Source: Vigna angularis (lineage: Eukaryota; Streptophyta; Magnoliopsida; Fabales; Fabaceae). Taken from it: a stretch of 64,000 nucleotides of DNA. Every line of letters starts with the position of its first letter. Position 1 is the first letter of the stretch. The stretch is from positions 868,001 through 932,000 of the forward strand of contig NC_068975.1 in assembly GCF_016808095.1 (NCBI RefSeq), written 5' to 3'. Below the pieces are notes generated by a model. That model did not search any database. It saw only the letters and a program-made list of their open reading frames with translations, and had not been told where the DNA came from. Shown piece by piece: positions 43,000-57,000 of the stretch. The translations under genes and the position numbers were made by a program.

Positions 43000-43409
43000 T
43001 TTCTCTATTCTAGTTCAAAACCTATCTCAGACCTGGACTTTCACTTCAAGCAAGGATTATAAAAAATATACAGAAGCATAACATGGAGTAAAACTAATAT
43101 TTTCAGTTTTTTTTATTTTTTTATAAATTTTTTTTTTAATTAACACACATAATACAAAACACAACACAATAAAAATATAAAAGACAAAACATATAGTAAC
43201 ACAACATAATTGAAAAACACAACAAAAATGTAGAACAAAAACCTGGAACTGAAGTGACAACGCCGCCAAAATTTGCTGAAGGTGTCGTTGTCGCCTACAA
43301 AAATATACAAGACAAAACACACAAAACACACATATTAACAAAACAAAAATTTACACAACAAAAATCTAAAACCAAACCTTCATTGGTCCCCGGCAGCGGC
43401 GCCAAAATT

Positions 43410-46171
43410 TGATACGGCTGTCGCGGTCGATCAAATTTGATGTGCAATTAAGAATGCAGTATAGTTACTAGGAAGTGACTCCTAGGTCGTCTCTCAAGGA
43501 CCAATTTTTGTCGGTTCAGTCTTACACGAAAAAGGGATGGTTTTGTGGATGTTTTGTACGGAAAATAAAATTTAAAACTGGAAATTAAATAAAACAGAAT
43601 TAAAAACACTGAAATAAATCTTAACGACGGTAAAAACTGAACGGTAAAAGACTGTAAAAATAGAAAATGGAAAATTACGCAGTGTGCGGTAAAAGACGGT
43701 AAAAATCAGTAAACGGAAAATTTAACAGTGTTTGAAATTAAAATGCTGGAACAATAAACATGCAAAAACATAACAGCAGTGTAAATAAAATTTACCCAAA
43801 GCAACAGTGAAAATGAACAGTAAAAACAACGTTGAAAATAAACTGAACGGTAAAAAGAAATGACTGAATTTAACTGTGTGGAAAATCATTACTGGTAAAA
43901 TTTAACAGATAAAATAAAAACACTTAACATGAAAATAAAATTCATCAAAGATTCAATACTTGAAATTAAATTCGTTGAACAGTACAACTAAAAATGAAAT
44001 GACACGTTCAGAAATGAAAACTACGTTTTGGCACTGAAATTAAAATACAGAGAGTTTTGGAAGAGGAAGAGGCAAGAGCCTCCTCCCAGACGTGGGTAGT
44101 TCCTACACTACTCCTAAAATCCACTAAAATCTGCTTCCCAAATCTCATCCCTCTGCCCCCAAATTCTGCCAATTTATAGCTCCTGAAGCTACTCCTGTTA
44201 CTTCTCTTTTTGTGCACACTTGAACGTGACTTTGCCATCCAGCACCATTTCTCAATTTTGTCTTTTAGCAACTTTCTTGATCAATTAATTTTCCACTTTT
44301 GTTTCCTTGTGGACGTGAAAAAGCCTTCCATTTCTCTTCACCACTTCATTGCTAATGAATAAAATATTCCAACTTAGACCGTGGCAGCTGCTTCCCCCTG
44401 GACGTAATACCATTCTCATGCCACCATGACAACACACCACTTCCTTTCTTTTCCAAACACACACACGCTGCTGGACCGTGGTGAAGGGCTGCATGCTGGA
44501 CGTTGCTGCTTCCTGGATGGTGCTTCTTCCATTTGAAGAACGGAAGAGCTGCTGCTGCTCATCTTCATTCAAGTGCTGCGTGAACTGCTGCGTTTGGTGG
44601 AGGATGCTGGAAATATGGACGTCTGGATGGAGTTGCTTCGCTTGCTAGAATGGAGAACACCACTGCTGCACGTGTGCTGCACCAAAGGGACCGTGAGCTT
44701 CTCTATCCTTCCAGCCAGTTGCACTCCTTACGTTCCAATCTCCAATTGTCTTCAATTTTTACAAGCCATAAACGTTAAAAAGCGTGAGTGGTGGACCATG
44801 TGCTAGCCAAAAATAAAATGGAGAAAACCATTCAGATTTTTCCATGTGGGCCGTGAGATGTGAGCTGCCACTTAATTTAATTGAAGCTTTCCAAATTGAT
44901 GGCTTCATATTCACGTTCCAGACAAGAGAGTTTGGTGGTTCCCATGTTGCAAAATGTATGCTCTTGATGTATGTTTGCCAAAATGAATGAAGAAAACTTC
45001 TTGGTTCCGTGAGTTTTGCTAGAGTGCTTTTTTAGTGGTGAATGGACCCCATATTTTAGCATTTGTTATCTCCTTTAACACCTTGCACGTATTCTTTCTT
45101 CAATCAATCTTTTACAAGAGTAATAATAACAAAAGAAGGTGTGTACGTGCTTCTCTCCAAAGGTTGAAGGCTTCTTCTTTTTTTTTCAAAGCTAGGTGGG
45201 CCGTGTGTTATATTTCAACAAATTCACTTTCATTTTTGAATTCCTCCCAGACGTGATGTGTTCCAAAGTATCAACTAAATGCCAAAATAAAACCTTGAAT
45301 GGGAAAATAAAACCGTGGAGTGGTGGCTGGTATTCTTAAGGCTGTGTGGTGTGTAGGAGTTCTAAATCAAATTTTTTATTTTAACACACAAAATAAATCA
45401 ATGCAAAATCCATTGAGCTCTCCTTCTTGTGAACACTCTGCGGAGAGTCTTAGCACTGTCCAATGATCAATTCCAGCCACCACAAGTACTAAACATCAAG
45501 CAAACAATGCAAACATTTTAGAACACTCAAAACAGTAATTACTGGACTGACATAGGAGAGTAAACAAAATACTGGGAACAGCACAAAACGAATTTTAACA
45601 AACGAAAAGCTATACGTGAAAATAGACATCTAGACGAAACTATGAAAAAAAATTGCATGCAAAACGGATAAGAATTGAACTCAAACGAAGACACACAAGT
45701 TGACACAACATTCACGCAGCACTGGTAATCGTTTACAGCACCCCTGTAAACGATTACCCGAGAGGAATTGCAAATTTGTACAGAAAGTCCAACACAGGTA
45801 CTCAGTCAGGTGAACACAGGTCACCATTGGCAAAAAAACTGACTTTTAGGCACTTCTGCCCCTGTCTGAGGCTTGTTCAGGTGTTCTAGTGGTGTATATT
45901 GGTTTCAAAACCAATTTTATTTCTTAAAATTAATCAATACAATGTGTAAATAAACATTCTTCTAAATGTCCCAAATTGTGTTTCCTAAATTTCCCTTGCA
46001 ATCACTAATGCAAATAAATAACTCAAATAATTCAAATTAATTGAAATTAGAATTTTTGGTCAAATTAAGTACATTTAGTGAAAACGGGAAAATACCGGAC
46101 ACTTTAGCACAATTCCCTGATCAAATTTGGTACAATAAACTAAGTGAAGTGTATAAAATATCGACTCATCA
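43410..46171 (-). repeat. LTR copy 4
   Basis: 5' LTR of unit 3. Carries a private T at 45886 (C in the others). Confidence 0.93.
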
Positions 46172-49100
46172 AGTATATACTAGGAAGTAACTTTTTGGTC
46201 GTCTCTCAAGCACCAACATTTGGTTCAGTCATTAAATCAAACACATAGTGGGGGAAAATTTGGATAGATTTTTGTGAACTAAAATTAATCAATTAAAACA
46301 CGAATTCAAAAAATTATCCTAGGGTATTTTTACTGGAAACAATGTGTTTTGATGAAGAATGAACGTGGACCAAACTTGTGGAGTTGTGGAATGTGATGAT
46401 AATTAGAGAGTAAGATTAATGTTATGTTTAGGGTCAGTTGTGACTTGTGGTTGAGATTGGAGCATGAGTGAGTGTTGGGGTGTACTTGAATATGTGGTTG
46501 ATGAGCTTGAGAGTGGAGAATAAGTCTATTAGTTGTACCTAGTAAATCCTGGTTCTATCTACAAATAGGTGCTTCCTTTTTCCTTATGTGCAAAGGAAGG
46601 GTTGTTCGGGTATTGAACCTTCCTTGTGTGGGGGTGATGGTGTCTTCCTTGCCCTTGTGTGGCAGGATTACATATTCATTAGCTGGATTGCGGGTCTACT
46701 CGAGCGTATCTATAGGGGAAGCTACAAATTGGTCTGTACGATCGGCTACAAGCGGGTGAGATAGGGTACAATAGTGTGACTGATTCTTTCCACTATGGTG
46801 TACATGGTACGGTGATGCTCATGGTGTTATTTATGACTGGGGTAGTCATGATGGTGGTGTATCTATGGTGATGATCATGGTATTGTAGATGCTTCATGTG
46901 ATGCTATGTTGATAGTGGTGTTACTATAATTATTATAGTAAGTAGTTAGCACAAATGCTAATGAATGGATAGCCAATGGTCTTTGCATGAGATGTTAGTG
47001 ATGACATCAAGGTTCAAGGGTCAAGGATCAAAGATTGAAGATCAAGGATCGAGAATTGAGTAATTCATTATGATTAAGTTGATATGCTAGAGGATTAGGA
47101 ATCTTATTGTTTAATACCATTGGGCATGGGGAGGTTTATGGTTGATATATTCAGTGTGCTTATATCTTATTATTATTATGATTGTTTTATCGGTAGCTTT
47201 CCCCATACATGTTTAAGGTAAATAATTTCAACTCAATGTACTCAAGAAAACAAACACAAGTAGACTTGGCAAGCTTCTAATTATCAATACTTAAAACATA
47301 TGCATGTTCAGATCAAAAGGTCTTTACTGGGTTGTAATGGGGCCAAGTACAGGGGAGGATAAATTTGGATAAGTAGCTATAGCTGAGAAGAAATAGAGGT
47401 GCACTAGGAAAAAATGTAAACACAGTGAAATCTCACCCAAACCTCTAATTCAATCCTCTTCTCGACTCCATTATTCACAAAAATTATTTTTCAATTTTTT
47501 TTCTCTTTTTCTCATCATTTTTTTTTTATCATGTCTTCTTTCTTTTCTTTTTTCTTTCTTTTTTTTATCACACAACAGGATATAAATTATCATTTCAAAA
47601 CATGACGAGGAACCAACTAGCCAATTCATCAAAATTCCCAAGGAGACCACACTTATTCACAAAATACTTCTATAGCTCCAAACTTTCCTAAGGTTAAGGT
47701 AATCATTTGTTTTTCACTTAGGGTCAGTGTATGAGCTTTAAAACAAACAAATGGGGAAAGTATAGGCTCAAAGGGGTTATCAAAGGATAATAACATGGTA
47801 GGCTTATTTGGCTAAAGAGGCTCAAGAATAAAATTGCCTTTATCACTTCTAAACATGCATATAAATCAAGTATATCAAAAAGAATCAAGCCAAGGCATAT
47901 GTGCAAGAAATCAAGAGTCATATCACACAAGAAAGAACATTAAGTGGCTCAAATCTCACATAGGGTATCCGTGTTATAATCAATTCAACCTCTTGAACAC
48001 ATAATCATCTTTCCAAGCAGAGAAAAACAAGGATTGCAATCTATAAGTATTAAGTAAGTGAAGGAAAAATATACAACTTAGACATCATCCAGAAATCAAG
48101 AGAAAAATGTAAAATTTATTGCACACAAAACTCGATAAAAATAACTTAAAACAGAAAAAATTTAACACTAAAAAACAAAAAATTTAACACACAAAATACA
48201 TACTAACAGAAACTAACAGAAAATTCAAAATTTCTCCCCAGTAGACCACACTTAAATCACACAATGTCCTCAGTGTGTAACAATCATCAGATTATCAATT
48301 TCAAAGCAGTCAAATAATATAGACAAGTGCAATAAAAAGTTAGGAAATGGGAAGAAATTTTTCAATAACATCCATCAGTAGATGTTATCATTGACATCCA
48401 TCAGCAGATGTCTAAATCACCTAGCACCCTTCAGAAGATGCTAATAATTTTTAATTAATTTTTTTTTTTTTTTTGAAAAGGAGACCGGTACTGTGACAAC
48501 AGTCTCAGTGGCAAAGACCGGAACTGTTGCTACAGTGGAAAGAAATCTGGCTATAAAAGGGTACCTCCTCAGCGTCAGAGCGCCATTTCCTCACCTAGCC
48601 TCTCTCTCTGCTCTCCTCTCTTCTCTCTTCTCGAGCGTCTGGATCTGCGAGGAAGCTCTGTCACCGTGCCATCTGAAGAGTCCGAGATCAGCGAGGAGCT
48701 CCTCTGCCAGCCTACTACTCCAGGTAAGTTCTCTGCACCTTGGATCTCTATTTCTTCCTTTTCTGCTTCTCTGCTGTTATTACCATCCTGCTTTCCTGCT
48801 TTCCATTTTTTCTTCTCTGACCTCTTGCCTGCTCTCCCTCTTTTCCATTTTCCTGCTTTCCTTTATTTTTCTTCTTCTGCCGATCTATCTTCTTTCCTTT
48901 CTTTCCTCCCTTTACCGCTTTTTCTGCTATTATTACCTTCTTGCTTTCCTGCTTTCCTGCTTTATTTTTTTTTTAAAAGAAAAACACATAAAACACAACT
49001 GTCAAAAAAACTTAAGGGGTATATCGGCTGGAAACCAGACGTTAATCTCCCTTCGATTGAAGGTATGGCAGAGACAATCGGGTAGAACAACGCCACGTAC

Positions 49101-49383
49101 CCCACTTAAAAATAAAACACAAAAACATAATAACATGAATGACATGGACAAGGACAACTGAACGTAGATTCGTTTAGGACCCCTTTGCAAGGACCGTGAA
49201 ACAGATCAAAGACCAGACACTGAAACATCAAATACAGACTGGACAAAATAAATCTAAAAGGAAACAACAACAAATAAAGAAAACACAGACTAATCTAATA
49301 TTTTTTTTTATGCTTCTTATTTTTCTGTTTTTGTTTTTTTTTTTTATTTTTTTTTTTTTTTCATTTTTTCCATGTTTTAGAAT
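46172..49383. other. Unit 4: outer-LTR flank, untranslated internal region, stem-loops and WOX promoter
   Basis: Repeats 19709-22917. Captured flank 46172-47214, duplication junction 47214/47215, private substitution at 47531, stem-loops from about 48365. Confidence 0.8.
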
Positions 49384-49919
49384 ATGATGAGCGAGATGGA
49401 AATCGAGAGATACACAAGTCAGCGGTGGCGTCCAACAGATGATCAGGTCAAGATGATGACCAACATCTTCAATTATGGGGTCACTCATCCAAGCCGAGCG
49501 CAAATCGTCGAGATCACGTCTCGACTAAGGACCTTCGGAGATGCCAGCGAATACAACGTGCACTGCTGGTTCAACAACCACGGCAATCGGGTCAGGCGCT
49601 GGCAAGCGGATATAGACCCCACTGGCACTCAGTTTTCACAACTGCCGCTGTACATGTATGGTAAGAACTCTCATCAGATCTCAATTTTATTGAATTTTTT
49701 TTTTTCTATTAAAATTAACACAATTTTTTTTTTTGGTTGAAAGAATACGACTGGGTAATAATGAGGGCACCGAGGCTGCTGGACCTCTTCCCCATTCCCA
49801 TCATAATCGATCCAGAAACAGAGATTCCTTCGCCTCCGCTCGTGACTTTTCGTACCAGAGCTCCCTCAACGGAGCTCTCCCTTAGACCACCACAACCAGC
49901 TCGACAATTCTTTCGTTGA
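49384..49919 (+). CDS. WOX-like homeodomain protein, unit 4
   Basis: Fourth copy. Exons 49384-49660 and 49744-49919, with the same intron-2 length as unit 3, so units 3 and 4 are probably sister copies. Spliced protein unchanged. Confidence 0.82.
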
Positions 49920-50580
49920 ATTTGTTTTTATTTTCTTATTATTTTTTTTTTATGTTTTTGATGGCCGAGTGTGGCCAGAATATTAATGAGGACTGTAATA
50001 TGGACAATTAATTTTTATGTTTTTATGTTTTTAATTTTTTTTATGTTTTTTTTATATGGTTTGTAATATTAACGATCAGAAATGATCGAACCCCGAACAT
50101 CATTATTATGTTTTTATGTATTTTTGCATTGTTTTTTTTATTATTAATAAATGCACTCAAATTAGTACTTCAGCACAAACTATATACTCTGCCCTATTAC
50201 AGCAACTTTACTCTCTGATTTTTTTTTTTTATTATTATAACAAAAAAAACTAAAAAAAATAAATAAAAACAGAACACATAATTTAACAAAACAAAAGACC
50301 TAATATCGAACACAAAAAATTAAAACATATAAAACGCAAATGTAAAAAAAAACAACAGACAAAACACATATTTACAATACATACATAAAGAAAATAACAC
50401 ACGTGAAAGAGAACATACATTTTTTTTTTAAATTTTGTTTTTTTTTTTTTTTTTTTTTAAAACAAAAAAAAAAACACACCAAACATAAACACAGATTAAA
50501 ACTAACAAGTTATCAGAATCTCCCCCCAAATTCATAAACTAAGAAAATTAAGGGAAGAAGGAATAGGAAAACTTCCCTGG

Positions 50581-51822
50581 TTATGGTGGGTGTTGCCAAA
50601 TTTGGACAATCAGGGATATGCTTTCCATCACATGATTCAGCAGAGAAAATATTAAGAGAAACTGTGTCATCAGTATTGCCCTATCATCCGCAACAAAATG
50701 TTTCTTCTTTCTTCTCATAGCAGTATACTCTTCTTCAGTAATCATTAATTTCTTAATGTCAGCACCTGCATTCTCTTTTAACTCTGCATCCTTGTCATCA
50801 AACTCACAATTAATAGCATCGGTAATAAACTTAGAGTTTGGCTGTAATGCATAATCAATTTCAGCACAAATGGAGCAAGAACCAGATTCACAGTCACATT
50901 CAAAATTTTCAGAAAACTGTGCTAAATCAAAGTTTAATCCTAACTCTGTAAAGTCATCAGATTGCACAGTTTTTCTTTCAAAATTAATATTGACGCTACT
51001 CTCACTAATGGGTTCAATGGCTGACACTGAATTAAAAATTTTAGAATGGTCAATCAAATTTGTATCAGTATCAGTCATAAACCCTATAGAATCAGTGTGC
51101 GTCAAATCACATGCATTTGAATGTGTAGGCAAATCTGGTAAAATTGGAATCTCAGGTTCAGAATAAACCTGTTTTTGCTCACTGAGAAGTTTCTTACCAA
51201 ACTCCAAGTTATCAGCTGCATCCTCAGGGCTATCAGTGTCAGAATCCAGAACAAGCTGCTCAGGTTCTTCCTTTGCTACCTCAATTGGACTTTCACCAGT
51301 CAGCTTGCAGAGCAACTTCCTCGCTTCTGTTGGGGTCATATCCATCCAACATCCACCAATAGCTGCATCCACAAGTATCCTTTCATTGTCCAGGAGCCCT
51401 TCATAAAAATAAGTCAAGAGCAAATGCTCTGGAAATTGGTGGTTTGGACAAGTTGTGCAGAGCCTGTTAAACCTCTCCCAATAATCTGCCAGGCTTTCTT
51501 CTTGAAATTGCTCAATGGCAGTGATCTTCATCCTAATGCTGGTCACCTTTGCTGCTGGAAAGAACTTGTCAAAGAATTTTTGTTGTGTTTCCTGCCAACT
51601 ATTAAAAGGATACTGGTATATGAACCAGTCTCTTGCTTCATCTTGCAGGGACATGGGAAACATTTTTATCAACATTGTCTCCTTGGAAACACCAGCAGGT
51701 CTCATAGATAAACACACCAAACTAAACTCCTTGAGGTGCCTGTATGGATCTTCATGTGCCAACCCAAGGAATTTGGGAAGACACTTGACTAGATCATACA
51801 TCCAGTCTTGAGAATCTGTCAT
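50581..51822 (-). CDS. Gag of the array retroelement, unit 4
   Basis: Intact, same 413 residues. Primer site at 52210-52227 and LTR copy 5 upstream. Confidence 0.9.
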   Translation of the reverse strand: MTDSQDWMYDLVKCLPKFLGLAHEDPYRHLKEFSLVCLSMRPAGVSKETMLIKMFPMSLQDEARDWFIYQYPFNSWQETQQKFFDKFFPAAKVTSIRMKITAIEQFQEESLADYWERFNRLCTTCPNHQFPEHLLLTYFYEGLLDNERILVDAAIGGCWMDMTPTEARKLLCKLTGESPIEVAKEEPEQLVLDSDTDSPEDAADNLEFGKKLLSEQKQVYSEPEIPILPDLPTHSNACDLTHTDSIGFMTDTDTNLIDHSKIFNSVSAIEPISESSVNINFERKTVQSDDFTELGLNFDLAQFSENFECDCESGSCSICAEIDYALQPNSKFITDAINCEFDDKDAELKENAGADIKKLMITEEEYTAMRRKKKHFVADDRAILMTQFLLIFSLLNHVMESISLIVQIWQHPP

Positions 51823-52232
51823 TTTCTCTATTCTAGTTCAAAACCTATCTCAGACCTGGACTTTCACTTCAAGCAAGGATTATAAAAAATATACAGAAGC
51901 ATAACATGGAGTAAAACTAATATTTTCAGTTTTTTTTATTTTTTTATAAATTTTTTTTTTAATTAACACACATAATACAAAACACAACACAATAAAAATA
52001 TAAAAGACAAAACATATAGTAACACAACATAATTGAAAAACACAACAAAAATGTAGAACAAAAACCTGGAACTGAAGTGACAACGCCGCCAAAATTTGCT
52101 GAAGGTGTCGTTGTCGCCTACAAAAATATACAAGACAAAACACACAAAACACACATATTAACAAAACAAAAATTTACACAACAAAAATCTAAAACCAAAC
52201 CTTCATTGGTCCCCGGCAGCGGCGCCAAAATT

Positions 52233-54994
52233 TGATACGGCTGTCGCGGTCGATCAAATTTGATGTGCAATTAAGAATGCAGTATAGTTACTAGGAAGTG
52301 ACTCCTAGGTCGTCTCTCAAGGACCAATTTTTGTCGGTTCAGTCTTACACGAAAAAGGGATGGTTTTGTGGATGTTTTGTACGGAAAATAAAATTTAAAA
52401 CTGGAAATTAAATAAAACAGAATTAAAAACACTGAAATAAATCTTAACGACGGTAAAAACTGAACGGTAAAAGACTGTAAAAATAGAAAATGGAAAATTA
52501 CGCAGTGTGCGGTAAAAGACGGTAAAAATCAGTAAACGGAAAATTTAACAGTGTTTGAAATTAAAATGCTGGAACAATAAACATGCAAAAACATAACAGC
52601 AGTGTAAATAAAATTTACCCAAAGCAACAGTGAAAATGAACAGTAAAAACAACGTTGAAAATAAACTGAACGGTAAAAAGAAATGACTGAATTTAACTGT
52701 GTGGAAAATCATTACTGGTAAAATTTAACAGATAAAATAAAAACACTTAACATGAAAATAAAATTCATCAAAGATTCAATACTTGAAATTAAATTCGTTG
52801 AACAGTACAACTAAAAATGAAATGACACGTTCAGAAATGAAAACTACGTTTTGGCACTGAAATTAAAATACAGAGAGTTTTGGAAGAGGAAGAGGCAAGA
52901 GCCTCCTCCCAGACGTGGGTAGTTCCTACACTACTCCTAAAATCCACTAAAATCTGCTTCCCAAATCTCATCCCTCTGCCCCCAAATTCTGCCAATTTAT
53001 AGCTCCTGAAGCTACTCCTGTTACTTCTCTTTTTGTGCACACTTGAACGTGACTTTGCCATCCAGCACCATTTCTCAATTTTGTCTTTTAGCAACTTTCT
53101 TGATCAATTAATTTTCCACTTTTGTTTCCTTGTGGACGTGAAAAAGCCTTCCATTTCTCTTCACCACTTCATTGCTAATGAATAAAATATTCCAACTTAG
53201 ACCGTGGCAGCTGCTTCCCCCTGGACGTAATACCATTCTCATGCCACCATGACAACACACCACTTCCTTTCTTTTCCAAACACACACACGCTGCTGGACC
53301 GTGGTGAAGGGCTGCATGCTGGACGTTGCTGCTTCCTGGATGGTGCTTCTTCCATTTGAAGAACGGAAGAGCTGCTGCTGCTCATCTTCATTCAAGTGCT
53401 GCGTGAACTGCTGCGTTTGGTGGAGGATGCTGGAAATATGGACGTCTGGATGGAGTTGCTTCGCTTGCTAGAATGGAGAACACCACTGCTGCACGTGTGC
53501 TGCACCAAAGGGACCGTGAGCTTCTCTATCCTTCCAGCCAGTTGCACTCCTTACGTTCCAATCTCCAATTGTCTTCAATTTTTACAAGCCATAAACGTTA
53601 AAAAGCGTGAGTGGTGGACCATGTGCTAGCCAAAAATAAAATGGAGAAAACCATTCAGATTTTTCCATGTGGGCCGTGAGATGTGAGCTGCCACTTAATT
53701 TAATTGAAGCTTTCCAAATTGATGGCTTCATATTCACGTTCCAGACAAGAGAGTTTGGTGGTTCCCATGTTGCAAAATGTATGCTCTTGATGTATGTTTG
53801 CCAAAATGAATGAAGAAAACTTCTTGGTTCCGTGAGTTTTGCTAGAGTGCTTTTTTAGTGGTGAATGGACCCCATATTTTAGCATTTGTTATCTCCTTTA
53901 ACACCTTGCACGTATTCTTTCTTCAATCAATCTTTTACAAGAGTAATAATAACAAAAGAAGGTGTGTACGTGCTTCTCTCCAAAGGTTGAAGGCTTCTTC
54001 TTTTTTTTTCAAAGCTAGGTGGGCCGTGTGTTATATTTCAACAAATTCACTTTCATTTTTGAATTCCTCCCAGACGTGATGTGTTCCAAAGTATCAACTA
54101 AATGCCAAAATAAAACCTTGAATGGGAAAATAAAACCGTGGAGTGGTGGCTGGTATTCTTAAGGCTGTGTGGTGTGTAGGAGTTCTAAATCAAATTTTTT
54201 ATTTTAACACACAAAATAAATCAATGCAAAATCCATTGAGCTCTCCTTCTTGTGAACACTCTGCGGAGAGTCTTAGCACTGTCCAATGATCAATTCCAGC
54301 CACCACAAGTACTAAACATCAAGCAAACAATGCAAACATTTTAGAACACTCAAAACAGTAATTACTGGACTGACATAGGAGAGTAAACAAAATACTGGGA
54401 ACAGCACAAAACGAATTTTAACAAACGAAAAGCTATACGTGAAAATAGACATCTAGACGAAACTATGAAAAAAAATTGCATGCAAAACGGATAAGAATTG
54501 AACTCAAACGAAGACACACAAGTTGACACAACATTCACGCAGCACTGGTAATCGTTTACAGCACCCCTGTAAACGATTACCCGAGAGGAATTGCAAATTT
54601 GTACAGAAAGTCCAACACAGGTACTCAGTCAGGTGAACACAGGTCACCATTGGCAAAAAAACTGACTTTTAGGCACTTCTGCCCCTGTCTGAGGCTTGTT
54701 CAGGTGTTCCAGTGGTGTATATTGGTTTCAAAACCAATTTTATTTCTTAAAATTAATCAATACAATGTGTAAATAAACATTCTTCTAAATGTCCCAAATT
54801 GTGTTTCCTAAATTTCCCTTGCAATCACTAATGCAAATAAATAACTCAAATAATTCAAATTAATTGAAATTAGAATTTTTGGTCAAATTAAGTACATTTA
54901 GTGAAAACGGGAAAATACCGGACACTTTAGCACAATTCCCTGATCAAATTTGGTACAATAAACTAAGTGAAGTGTATAAAATATCGACTCATCA
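52233..54994 (-). repeat. LTR copy 5
   Basis: 5' LTR of unit 4 and right end of the array. Followed by AGTAT and the continuing outer LTR. Confidence 0.93.
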
Positions 54995-56340
54995 AGTATA
55001 TACTAGGAAGTAACTTTTTGGTCGTCTCTCAAGCACCAACATTTGGTTCAGTCATTAAATCAAACACATAGTGGGGGAAAATTTGGATAGATTTTTGTGA
55101 ACTAAAATTAATCAATTAAAACACGAATTCAAAAAATTATCCTAGGGTATTTTTACTGGAAACAATGTGTTTTGATGAAGAATGAACGTGGACCAAACTT
55201 GTGGAGTTGTGGAATGTGATGATAATTAGAGAGTAAGATTAATGTTATGTTTAGGGTCAGTTGTGACTTGTGGTTGAGATTGGAGCATGAGTGAGTGTTG
55301 GGGTGTACTTGAATATGTGGTTGATGAGCTTGAGAGTGGAGAATAAGTCTATTAGTTGTACCTAGTAAATCCTGGTTCTATCTACAAATAGGTGCTTCCT
55401 TTTTCCTTATGTGCAAAGGAAGGGTTGTTCGGGTATTGAACCTTCCTTGTGTGGGGGTGATGGTGTCTTCCTTGCCCTTGTGTGGCAGGATTACATATTC
55501 ATTAGCTGGATTGCGGGTCTACTCGAGCGTATCTATAGGGGAAGCTACAAATTGGTCTGTACGATCGGCTACAAGCGGGTGAGATAGGGTACAATAGTGT
55601 GACTGATTCTTTCCACTATGGTGTACATGGTACGGTGATGCTCATGGTGTTATTTATGACTGGGGTAGTCATGATGGTGGTGTATCTATGGTGATGATCA
55701 TGGTATTGTAGATGCTTCATGTGATGCTATGTTGATAGTGGTGTTACTATAATTATTATAGTAAGTAGTTAGCACAAATGCTAATGAATGGATAGCCAAT
55801 GGTCTTTGCATGAGATGTTAGTGATGACATCAAGGTTCAAGGGTCAAGGATCAAAGATTGAAGATCAAGGATCGAGAATTGAGTAATTCATTATGATTAA
55901 GTTGATATGCTAGAGGATTAGGAATCTTATTGTTTAATACCATTGGGCATGGGGAGGTTTATGGTTGATATATTCAGTGTGCTTATATCTTATTATTATT
56001 ATGATTGTTTTATCGGTAGCTTTCCCCATACATGTTTGTGTTTGTGTGTTGTGAATGATATTATCGACTATGATCGTATAATATGTAATACGAGAGCAGA
56101 TGATGTTGCAGATGATGTTGAGACATGATAGATTCGAGAGATGACGAAGGGACAGGCTTGGGATTTTATCTAAAATTATTTCATTTAAATTTTAAGAGAA
56201 TGTAATTGGAGTTATTTTATTTTCTTCGTTATTTTCATTGGGCAAGTGTTTTGAAACTATTATGTTTGAATAGATTATGCACATTAAATGTTGAAGTTTT
56301 GAAAAAACATTTTCGCGCTATGATAAAGTTTTAAAACTAT
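54995..56340 (-). repeat. Outer LTR, right piece
   Basis: Continues the LTR begun at 16897 from the duplicated AGTAT. 54995-56037 is the same sequence that is copied inside each array unit; 56038 onward (GTGTTTGTGTGTTG) is unique and shows the undamaged arrangement. The end is not certain; TGTATAACA near 56360 is a candidate. The frame 55943-56128 has no recognisable product. Confidence 0.55.
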
Positions 56341-57000
56341 TATGTCTTGATGGTGTATAACAACCAGGAGAGAAAATTCAGCCACCAAATACACAAAAGA
56401 GCAAGCACATACAACAAAAAGATTAGAAATAACCTAAAGAAGTACAACTATGGAGGATTTAATGAATTAGAACCATATGCACATAGTAAACGATGGAATT
56501 AACATGAAATAAGGATCAGATATTTTTCCTAATATGTTAACGAAACTATAGAAAAAATGTAGGACATGCATACTGTGCGCGTTAGGTGCTGACGGAAAGA
56601 TAAAAAGCTTTCTAACTAGCATGCTTTCCTAAGACAAAGACCAAACCTAAGGCTCTAGATACCACATGATATGGAATAACATGTCTAGATAGAAATAAGC
56701 CTAAGACTAAGCAAGAACAATTAAAAAATGGAATTAAAAAGACTAAAAATGTAAGAGAAATGAGAGGAAACTTAGGAATTTAATGACATGATACTTATAG
56801 ATCCAAAATAAATGCGAAAGAGGATCAACACTTGTTCTTCACTAGATAAGACCCAAAAGGAGACTAAGAGACAAAATTCTATCTCAAAGAAGTAATGCAA
56901 TTGAGGAATGCAAAATACTCTTTATATACCAATTTGAAGGTGTATGTACGAATGAGACCTTAGATTGCTTATATAACACTAAGAGATGAAGTAGGTGGAG
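56341..57000 (-). mobile_element. Copia/TRIM-like fragment, minus strand
   Basis: The minus strand contains TGGTATCTAGAGCC (about 56654-56667), a Met-tRNA primer site, next to an LTR starting TGATATGGAATAAC at 56668. A TATA box GGTATATAAAGAG lies near 56930. No coding sequence recognised. The outer edges are not defined. Confidence 0.5.

Larger units (their letters stand above)
16947..54994 (-). mobile_element. Tandem array: five LTRs and four internal regions of a gag-only Tat/Athila-like retroelement
   Basis: Five 2,762 bp LTRs start at 16947, 25767, 34587, 43410 and 52233, giving unit lengths of 8,820, 8,820, 8,823 and 8,823 bp. The array is bounded by AGTAT at 16942-16946 and 54995-54999. 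Minus-strand orientation follows from the primer sites and gag. Between LTRs each unit has about 1,043 bp of host flank (outer LTR sequence), then about 5,015 bp of internal region truncated at its 3' end. Copies differ mainly in poly-T lengths plus a few substitutions (for example 16964, 41753, 45886, 47531). No RT, RNase H, integrase or protease is found. Confidence 0.92.

Noticed and set aside
16947..54994. Assembly artefact as the explanation of the array
   Set aside because: Copies differ by substitutions and homopolymer lengths in a nested pattern, so they are not simple repeats of one contig piece. Copy number itself still needs long-read support.
16947..54994. Tandem transposition of a concatemer (LTR-internal-LTR-internal)
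   Set aside because: Host flank with the target sequence is found beside every LTR, which retrotransposition would not carry.
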